Origin: G958295645 sp965242735
GTDB taxonomy: Bacteria; Gemmatimonadota; Gemmatimonadetes; Longimicrobiales; Gaopeijiaceae
DNA: 64,000 bases
Direction: 5' to 3'
NCBI GenBank assembly: GCA_965242735.1
Contig: OZ251497.1
Location: forward strand, 2,666,001-2,730,000
In this document: piece by piece, positions 8,521 to 13,920 of the stretch
How the letters are laid out: each line of letters begins with the position of its first letter
Position numbering within the stretch: position 1 is the stretch's first letter
Translations under genes and position numbers: made by a program
Notes under the pieces: generated by a model
The model's database searches: none
Told to the model about the DNA's origin: nothing
Seen by the model: only the letters and a program-made list of their open reading frames with translations

Positions 8521-9076
8521 GATTCCTCCTGGCGTCGAGAGCGGCGAGAGAAGAGGACCTCCGGACAACGCGGCGCGTCCCGCCAAGCGCACCGGCGACC
8601 TGGGACAACCGGCTGCCATGCCCCTCGGCGACGACGTTGCCGTCGGCGTCGAGGGCGAAGACCCACGGAGCGCGGCTGACGGCGGCATGCTCGGGACTGC
8701 CCCGGAGCCCCGCAGGCGCCGTCAGGACCGGGACCCGCCATCCGGCCCGGGCGGCGTAGGCGGACGCGGCGGCGCGAGGCGCCCCCGACAAGGCCACGAC
8801 GCGGAGACCCGCACCGGCCGTCCTCAGCCACTCGCTCCAGGCAGGGGCCATCCGTTGCGTGTGCGCGCATTCGGGGTCGAACACGAGCACCAGCACGGGT
8901 CCGTCGTTCGCCAAGGGCCGCTTCCTGCCCGCGGCGTCCTCGGCCAAGAAAGCCGAGAAATCCGGCGGTGGCCGACGGGCTGCCCCGAAGTCTCGGCCCC
9001 GCGCCGACAACGCGAGCGCTTGAGCCACCGCCAGCCCAGTCAAGCCGACCACCAGCATGCAGGGCTTCGCTTTCAT
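8513..9076 (-). CDS. Secreted thioredoxin-like protein with single active-site Cys (187 aa), locus B
   Basis: ATG at 9076 with GGAGG 7 nt upstream starts a signal sequence or membrane anchor (residues 5-25). The core shows the thioredoxin/MauD-like pattern VLVLVFDPECAHTQRMAPAW at about residues 61-80, where the CxxC is CAHT (only Cys70 kept). An APWVFALDADGNV segment near residue 145 is the strand after the cis-Pro position. The monothiol centre argues against a simple oxidase; a trapping, isomerase-like or peroxidase-like role is possible. Second gene of locus B, ahead of the Cys-rich peptide it overlaps. A relic of its 5' part lies at 12197-12265. Confidence 0.75.
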   Translation of the reverse strand: MKAKPCMLVVGLTGLAVAQALALSARGRDFGAARRPPPDFSAFLAEDAAGRKRPLANDGPVLVLVFDPECAHTQRMAPAWSEWLRTAGAGLRVVALSGAPRAAASAYAARAGWRVPVLTAPAGLRGSPEHAAVSRAPWVFALDADGNVVAEGHGSRLSQVAGALGGTRRVVRRSSSLAALDARRNHA

Positions 9077-9192
9077 CTCTTGCCTCCGCCCGACAGGATC
9101 GCCCGGCCGTCGCCCGACGTGGCCGCGCGCTTGGGATCCGTTCGCCCCCATCGGCATGCGCTTGGCGCACCGCCCGGGGCCTCCAGGATGAA

Positions 9193-9221
9193 GGTTGCCG
9201 CCAAAGAGCAGATTCGTTGCA
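9193..9221 (-). promoter_or_regulatory. 29-bp bipartite motif upstream of locus B thioredoxin/peptide genes
   Basis: Reads TGCAACGAAT-N10-GCGGCAACC on the minus strand; the two GCAAC cores are 22 bp apart. The same motif occurs at 10016-10044 and 12269-12297. The 5' end lies 145 nt before the ATG at 9076, against 151 and 152 nt at the other two sites. A promoter or operator is suggested; which protein binds it is unknown. Confidence 0.5.
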
Positions 9222-9266
9222 CGCGGCCCTCCCCGGTCGTCGCGAGACCGCCCGCTTCGGCGTCCG

Positions 9267-9812
9267 TCAGCCCAGAATCTCCTGCAACGCCCGGTGCGCC
9301 CGGCACAGGTCGGACCTCACCGTGCCCTCCGCCCGGCCGAGGGACGCGGCGATCTCCTTGTGGGACATTTCCCGGAAATACCAGCAGATCACCACTTGCC
9401 GCTGGATGTCCGGCAACTCGTCGATGGCCCGGCGGACCTGCACCTTCGTCAGGATCCCGTCCTCGGTCTGCGGAGAGACGTCGGCCGCCAGCTTCTCGCC
9501 GTACCCGTTCAGCAAGCCGGTCTGCCGGGCATGCTTCCGAGCCTCCTGGCGGCCGACGTTGCGCACGATGCCGACCAACCATGTCCCCGCCGCCTCGGGG
9601 TCGCGCAGCGTGTGGCGTCTCTCGTAAGCGATCAACGACGCCTCCTGCACGATGTCCTCCGCTCCCACGGCCTCATGAGCGTACCGCGCCGCGACGGCGA
9701 GCATGCGAGACCGGTGGTCGTCGATCCAGTTCTTGAAGGCGCGTTCGCCCCGGGCAACTTGATCCGGCGGGGGAGGCGTTGCCGCCGTCGTGGTGGAGCG
9801 TTCCGTCTCCAT
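9267..9812 (-). CDS. ECF-type RNA polymerase sigma factor (181 aa), locus B/C
   Basis: ATG at 9812 with AGGAGG 5 nt upstream. Region 2: ARYAHEAVGAEDIVQEASLIAYERR and the following WLVGIVRNVGRQEARK. Region 4: ELPDIQRQVVICWYFREMSHKEIAASLG and EGTVRSDLCRAHRAL. No anti-sigma gene directly follows; the next gene downstream is the thioredoxin-like gene after 190 bp. It is divergent from the duplicated peptide-propeller-thioredoxin cassette, with the 29-bp motif on both sides, so it is the best candidate regulator of both loci. That regulatory link is inferred from position. Confidence 0.9.
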   Translation of the reverse strand: METERSTTTAATPPPPDQVARGERAFKNWIDDHRSRMLAVAARYAHEAVGAEDIVQEASLIAYERRHTLRDPEAAGTWLVGIVRNVGRQEARKHARQTGLLNGYGEKLAADVSPQTEDGILTKVQVRRAIDELPDIQRQVVICWYFREMSHKEIAASLGRAEGTVRSDLCRAHRALQEILG

Positions 9813-10015
9813 GCGTTCCTCCTGGCAAGGGGGTCTGGCCGCCGTCGGCGCAACGACCCGTTCAATACTGCTGACGCAATCCAGATCGAAATCGTGCAAA
9901 ACCACCGTGACGCCGCGCTCCTCCGGGCTCGAGCACCGTTGGCCACGCGCCGCCGGGCGAGTGCCGAAAGCGTCAGCACGGTGGCGGTGCGGGCCCTCGC
10001 GCTCCTCGCGGCGGC

Positions 10016-10044
10016 TGCAACAAATGGCCGCTCTCGTGGCAACC
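10016..10044 (+). promoter_or_regulatory. 29-bp bipartite motif upstream of cassette 1
   Basis: TGCAACAAAT-N10-GTGGCAACC, 151 nt before the peptide ATG at 10167, in the divergent region between the ECF sigma gene (start 9812) and the cassette. The rest of 9813-10166 shows no other feature I can support. Confidence 0.5.
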
Positions 10045-10166
10045 ACGGAAGCGAACGACGGACGCTCGTGCCCCGACGGCTCGACTCCGTTCGTTCGGCG
10101 ACGCCGCGGCAAGGACGCGATGGTGCCCGCCGCGGTCCAATCCCACAGCCCCGAGAGGAGCGTTGC

Positions 10167-10397
10167 ATGAAATCCATCAAGAAGCTGGGGATCGCGCTGG
10201 CGCTGATCGCGCCGTGCATCCTCGCCGCGCCCGCCGTGCCGGCCTTCGAGCCGCTGCGCGAGACCGAGCTGGAGGCCCAGGAGCTGATCACGGGCGGGTG
10301 GCGCACGGAATGGTCCGACAAGAAGGTGGCCTGCTGGCCGGACCCGTGCCCGCCGTCCGAATGGTGTTGCGCCATCATCTGGCCCGGAGCGGCGTAG
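10167..10397 (+). CDS. Secreted Cys-rich peptide precursor with leader and variable core (76 aa), copy 1
   Basis: ATG at 10167 has AGGAG 7 nt upstream. Residues 1-27 form a signal peptide (MKSIKK, hydrophobic stretch, VPA cleavage site). Residues 28-41 are an acidic segment, FEPLRETELEAQELI. Residues 42-76 form a Trp/Pro-rich core with Cys at 56, 61, 67 and 68 and the end WPGAA. In copy 2 (12421) residues 1-41 are identical while only about 15 of 35 core residues match, yet every Cys is kept. The layout resembles NVEALA-type small proteins of Bacteroidota that sit beside propeller genes; homology is not shown. Followed after 109 nt by the propeller lipoprotein gene. Probably a secreted, disulfide-bonded or otherwise matured peptide. 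Confidence 0.8.
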   Translation: MKSIKKLGIALALIAPCILAAPAVPAFEPLRETELEAQELITGGWRTEWSDKKVACWPDPCPPSEWCCAIIWPGAA

Positions 10398-10506
10398 GCC
10401 CTACGGCAGTGGCTTTGGGCGAGGCTTGCCCGACAAGCGCGAGCCTCGTTCAAAGCTGCTGCCCTCCGGACACCCCATCGCACAATCCCTCATGTGGGAG
10501 GAAATC

Positions 10507-11559
10507 ATGAATGAGCAAGACAGTGCAACAAAGACGCATGCGCGGACTTGCACGCCGCCGTGGCCGGCATGGGCCGTCCTCGTTGTCATCGTGGCATGCG
10601 GCAACCACACGCCAGTCGCAGACTCGCCGTTCGACGCTGCGTCTGGCGATGTCGCGGAGTTCTCCGACGTGTTCGAAGTCGTGGACACGGTGGTCCTCGA
10701 AGAGAACGACAGCGTCTTGAACGCTCTTCCGGTGGTCAATTCCGACGGCCAGCGCTTTGTTGTGACCGACCCCTACGCATACCAGGTCCGCATCTACACG
10801 ACACGCGGCGAACTGCTGTGGGCACGAGGGAAGCAGGGACAGGGGCCCGGCGAGTTCATGAGCCCCCACGCCGCTCAAGTGATCGAAGACGGCAGAATCG
10901 CCGTGATCGACCTCACAACGGCCCGGATCACCTACTTCGATCCGAACGCAAGCGTCGACCCGGTCGTCGAGACGGTTCCGTTCTTCGTCCAAGACATGAT
11001 CAGCATCAGCGATGAACGGCGGCTGTTCGTGGCCGCAGGTCCTCCGGTAATGGACGGCGAGATGCCGGCATTGCACTTGTGGAACGAAGCAACGGCAGCT
11101 GTCGAGTCTTCGTTCTTCAGCCCTCCGGTTCCATCACACTTGGCCAACGCAAACAGACGCACATCGGTCAGGCCAACGACGGTTTTGGGAGACACCATCT
11201 GGGTCGCGCACCCGCTGTTGGACACGCTGTACGCTTTCGGCATGGACGGGTCTCCGATTCGGTCGATCCCTTTGCCGCCGCTGAACCGGCAGGTGCAACC
11301 TGACGAAATGCCGTGGGCCATCGGCTCGTTCCATTTTCTGAGCAACGGAGACATCGCGGTAAGGCTGTGGAAGGCGGAGCCGGAAACGAGAACGTTCACA
11401 CGGACGCTGGCCATCGTCGATGACGAGGGAGACCCCAGGGCCCTGTTGTCCAGCGCACCGGAACTGTACGCCGTCGTGGACGATCTGTTCTACTTCCAGA
11501 ACCCGGACCGAATGGAGCCAAGCCACTGGATCGTCGCTCGCCGCCGGAGCCCGTCGTGA
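10507..11559 (+). CDS. Six-bladed beta-propeller lipoprotein (350 aa), copy 1
   Basis: ATG at 10507 has GGAGG 5 nt upstream; it is preferred over the in-frame start at 10426 because a lipoprotein signal follows (hydrophobic residues 19-30, lipobox IVAC with Cys31). The body has six-bladed-propeller hallmarks: RGELLWARGKQGQGPGEF, then repeated strand blocks. It should face the periplasm or cell surface from a lipid anchor. The gene sits 109 nt after the peptide gene and overlaps the thioredoxin gene by GTGA. It differs from copy 2 at about 30 residues, none among the first 69. Partner or presenter of the peptide is inferred from conserved linkage. Confidence 0.85.
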   Translation: MNEQDSATKTHARTCTPPWPAWAVLVVIVACGNHTPVADSPFDAASGDVAEFSDVFEVVDTVVLEENDSVLNALPVVNSDGQRFVVTDPYAYQVRIYTTRGELLWARGKQGQGPGEFMSPHAAQVIEDGRIAVIDLTTARITYFDPNASVDPVVETVPFFVQDMISISDERRLFVAAGPPVMDGEMPALHLWNEATAAVESSFFSPPVPSHLANANRRTSVRPTTVLGDTIWVAHPLLDTLYAFGMDGSPIRSIPLPPLNRQVQPDEMPWAIGSFHFLSNGDIAVRLWKAEPETRTFTRTLAIVDDEGDPRALLSSAPELYAVVDDLFYFQNPDRMEPSHWIVARRRSPS

Positions 11560-12089
11560 GGTCGGGTCGGCGCGTGACCGCAACGGCCACGCTAGCGCCG
11601 TTGCTTCTGGGGGCCGTCGCCGCCTGCGCCCTTGATCCGCGGGAGCCGCTGGACGTCGGCGACGCTGTCCCGTCCGTCGGCCCGCCACCATCCGGCCCTG
11701 CGGTGATTTGGGTCTTTCGGCAGGAATCCTGCCTGGGGTGCGGTCTCGCTCCCGACGCCGCAGGACTGGCATCGCTCGGACACCGGCATGGAGACCGCAT
11801 CGAGATCGTCGCCGTTGCCGTCGGGGGCGACACGGACGCAGACCGGCACTTGGTCGAGAACTTCCTCCGGCAGCGGCGAATGCAAGCGATTGTCGTTCTA
11901 GCCAGCCCCCAAGGACATGCCCGCATGTTCGGTGCAGCGCCGCTCCCGTCGCTCTACTTGGCTCACCAAGGGGTCGTCCTCATGGCTCTCGGCCCCGACG
12001 ACGGCAAGTCGGCGAACGACCGCCTCGCCGCCATTGGCCGCCGTCTCGACGAGCTGCTGGCCACATCAACCCGCGGTTTCTCCAGCTAG
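11556..12089 (+). CDS. Thioredoxin-like lipoprotein with CxxC (177 aa)
   Basis: GTG at 11556 overlaps the propeller stop (GTGA). A hydrophobic N-terminus ends in lipobox VAAC (Cys24). The thioredoxin centre is CLGC (Cys59-Cys62) in VIWVFRQESCLGCGLAP, and PLPSLYL near residue 130 fits the cis-Pro loop. It is therefore a membrane-anchored thiol-disulfide oxidoreductase of the TlpA/AhpC type, acting outside the cytoplasm. The co-transcribed peptide with four Cys is the obvious candidate substrate. Copy 2 of the cassette has lost this gene by an internal deletion of about 480 bp, so one enzyme may serve both peptides. Confidence 0.85.
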   Translation: MRSGRRVTATATLAPLLLGAVAACALDPREPLDVGDAVPSVGPPPSGPAVIWVFRQESCLGCGLAPDAAGLASLGHRHGDRIEIVAVAVGGDTDADRHLVENFLRQRRMQAIVVLASPQGHARMFGAAPLPSLYLAHQGVVLMALGPDDGKSANDRLAAIGRRLDELLATSTRGFSS

Positions 12090-12196
12090 CCTAGGCTAGA
12101 CGCGACGACGCCCGGTGCCGAGGTCCGCGTCGCCTCACCCGTCCGAGAGGCAAGCGGCCCCAAGATCCGGATGCCGCGGCGTCCTCAGCCCAGCAC

Positions 12197-12265
12197 AGCC
12201 GGGAAAGCCGGCGGCCTCCCGCGGAATCTCGACCTCGTACCGACAACGCGCTTGAGCCACCACCA
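12197..12265 (-). pseudogene. Relic of the 5' part of the locus B thioredoxin gene
   Basis: Aligns by eye with about 8951-9033, inside the minus-strand thioredoxin-like gene, same orientation: ACAACGCG then GCTTGAGCCACC and CCAG are shared, as is AAGCCGGCGG-like sequence further left. It directly abuts the 29-bp motif of cassette 2. The remaining bases of 12090-12420, between the first thioredoxin gene and the second peptide, show no gene. Confidence 0.6.
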
Positions 12266-12268
12266 GGC

Positions 12269-12297
12269 TGCAACGAATGGCGGCTCTCGCGGCAACC
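12269..12297 (+). promoter_or_regulatory. 29-bp bipartite motif upstream of cassette 2
   Basis: TGCAACGAAT-N10-GCGGCAACC, 152 nt before the peptide ATG at 12421. Part of the duplicated unit, so not independent of the copy at 10016. Confidence 0.5.
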
Positions 12298-12420
12298 AGG
12301 AAAGTGAACGACGGACGCTCGTGCCCCGACAGCTCGACTCCGTTCGTTCCAGCGACGCCGCGGCAAGGACGCGATGGTTCCCGCTGCGGTCCAATCCCAC
12401 AGCCCCGAGAGGAGCGTTGC

Positions 12421-12651
12421 ATGAAATCCATCAAGAAGCTGGGGATCGCGCTGGCGCTGATCGCGCCGTGCATCCTCGCCGCGCCCGCCGTGCCGGCCTT
12501 CGAGCCGCTGCGCGAGACCGAGCTGGAGGCCCAGGAGCTGATCATCGACAGGTTGCGCACGGACGTGTTCGACCACCACGCGGTCTGCTGGCTGCAACCG
12601 TGCCGCCCGTTCGAACCGTGCTGCATTCTCTTCCGGCCCGGAGCGGCGTAG
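12421..12651 (+). CDS. Secreted Cys-rich peptide precursor, diversified core (76 aa), copy 2
   Basis: Same length, start and ribosome site as the gene at 10167. Residues 1-41 (signal peptide and acidic propeptide) are identical. The core, residues 42-76, is largely different: of 35 positions about 15 match, among them Cys56, Cys61, Cys67, Cys68, Trp57, three Pro and the end PGAA. Flanking DNA on both sides is nearly identical to copy 1, so the change is confined to about 105 bp. This points to selection for a new core, or to exchange of the core, rather than decay. Followed by propeller copy 2. Confidence 0.8.
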   Translation: MKSIKKLGIALALIAPCILAAPAVPAFEPLRETELEAQELIIDRLRTDVFDHHAVCWLQPCRPFEPCCILFRPGAA

Positions 12652-12759
12652 GCCCTACGGCAGTGGCTTTGGACGAGGCTTGCCCGACAAGCGCGAGCCT
12701 CGTTCAAAGCTGCTGCCCTCCAGACACCCATCGCACAATCCCTCATGTGGGAGGAAATC

Positions 12760-13812
12760 ATGAATGAGCAAGACAGTGCAACAAAGACGCATGCGCGGAC
12801 TTGCACGCCGCCGTGGCCGGCATGGGCCGTCCTCGTTGTCATCGTGGCATGCGGCAACCACACGCCAGTCGCAGACTCGCCGTTCGACGCTGCGTCTGGC
12901 GATGTCGCGGAGTTCTCCGACGTGTTCGAAGTCGTGGACACGGTGGTCCTCGAAGAGAACGACAGCATCTTGAACGCTCTTCCGGTGGTCAATTCCGACG
13001 GCCAGCGCTTTGTTGTGACCGACCCCTACGCATACCAGGTCCGCATCTACACGACACGCGGCGAACTGCTGTGGGCACGAGGGAAGCAGGGACAGGGGCC
13101 CGGCGAGTTCATGAGCCCCCACGCCGCTCAAGTGATGGAAGACGGCAGAATCGCCGTGATCGACCTCACATTGGCCCGGGTCACTTACTTCGATCCGAAT
13201 CCAAGCATTGACCCAATCGTCGAGATGCTTCCGTTCTTCGTCCAAGACATGATCAGCATCAGTGATGAACGGCGGCTGTTCGTGGCCGGAGGTCCTCCGG
13301 TAATGGACGGCGAGATGCCGGCATTGCACTTGTGGAACGAAACTACGGCAGCTGTCGAGTCTTCGTTCTTCAGCCCTCCGGTCCCATCACACCTGGCCAA
13401 GGCAAGTAGAAGCACATCGGTCAGGCCAACGACGGTCTTGGCGGACACCATCTGGGTTGCGCACCCGCTGTTGGACACGCTGTACGCTTTCGGCATGGAC
13501 GGGTCTCCGGTGCGGTCGATCCCTTTGCCGCCGCTGAACCGGAAGGTGCAACCTAATGAAATGCCGTGGGCCATCGGCCGGTTCCATTTCCTGGGCAACG
13601 GAGACATCGCGGTAAGGCTTTGGAAGGCGGAGCCGGAAACGAGAACGTTCACGCAGACGCTGGCCATCGTCGATAGCGAGGGAGCCCCCAAGGCCCTGTT
13701 GTCCACCGCGCCGAAGCTGTACGCCGTCGTGGACGATCTGTTCTACTTCCAGAACCCGGACCGAATGGAGCCAAGCCGTTGGATCGTCGCTCGCCGCCGG
13801 GACCAGTCGTGA
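12760..13812 (+). CDS. Six-bladed beta-propeller lipoprotein (350 aa), copy 2
   Basis: Same start context as copy 1 (ATG at 12760, GGAGG 5 nt upstream), same lipobox Cys31, same length. The first 69 residues are identical. Substitutions gather after residue about 125, in blades 2 to 6, for example NPSIDPIVEML in place of NASVDPVVETV. The frame is intact and mostly conservative changes are seen, so it is likely functional. If the propeller binds the peptide core, the blade changes could track the changed core; this is inference. The GTG that begins the thioredoxin gene in copy 1 is still present at the stop codon. Confidence 0.85.
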   Translation: MNEQDSATKTHARTCTPPWPAWAVLVVIVACGNHTPVADSPFDAASGDVAEFSDVFEVVDTVVLEENDSILNALPVVNSDGQRFVVTDPYAYQVRIYTTRGELLWARGKQGQGPGEFMSPHAAQVMEDGRIAVIDLTLARVTYFDPNPSIDPIVEMLPFFVQDMISISDERRLFVAGGPPVMDGEMPALHLWNETTAAVESSFFSPPVPSHLAKASRSTSVRPTTVLADTIWVAHPLLDTLYAFGMDGSPVRSIPLPPLNRKVQPNEMPWAIGRFHFLGNGDIAVRLWKAEPETRTFTQTLAIVDSEGAPKALLSTAPKLYAVVDDLFYFQNPDRMEPSRWIVARRRDQS

Positions 13813-13920
13813 GACGGGCCGGTCGCCGCCGACGCCGCAGGACTGCCCATCGTTCGATGGCGAGGGAGGCTTCTAGGCCCTCGTGCCCGGCGTCGAGGTC
13901 CGCGCCGCCTCACCCGTCCG
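13809..13920 (+). pseudogene. Deleted remnant of thioredoxin lipoprotein gene, copy 2
   Basis: Begins with the GTGA overlap and about 18 bp like 11556-11573, then jumps to sequence like 11753 (CCGACGCCGCAGGACTG). It then jumps again to the end of the unit (GTCGAGGTCCGCG, TCACCCGTCCG). No CxxC region remains. About 480 bp are missing relative to copy 1. Confidence 0.8.

Larger units (their letters stand above)
10016..12145 (+). repeat. Cassette repeat unit 1 (complete): motif, peptide, propeller, thioredoxin
   Basis: First of two direct repeats (second at 12269-13920; offset about 2254 bp). DNA is near identical from about 10040 to 10880 except in the peptide-core window 10290-10390, then diverges gradually through the propeller gene. 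The right boundary is set by the shared sequence GCCTCACCCGTCCG, which ends at 12145 here and at 13920 in the copy. No transposase or terminal inverted repeats were seen. Confidence 0.85.
12269..13920 (+). repeat. Cassette repeat unit 2 (thioredoxin gene deleted)
   Basis: Direct repeat of 10016-12145, containing the motif, a variant peptide gene and a variant propeller gene. After the propeller stop only 112 bp of the 590-bp thioredoxin part remain. The final bases of the repeat supply the stop codon of the minus-strand BNR protein gene at 13910, so the repeat boundary lies in that gene's 3' end. Confidence 0.85.
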
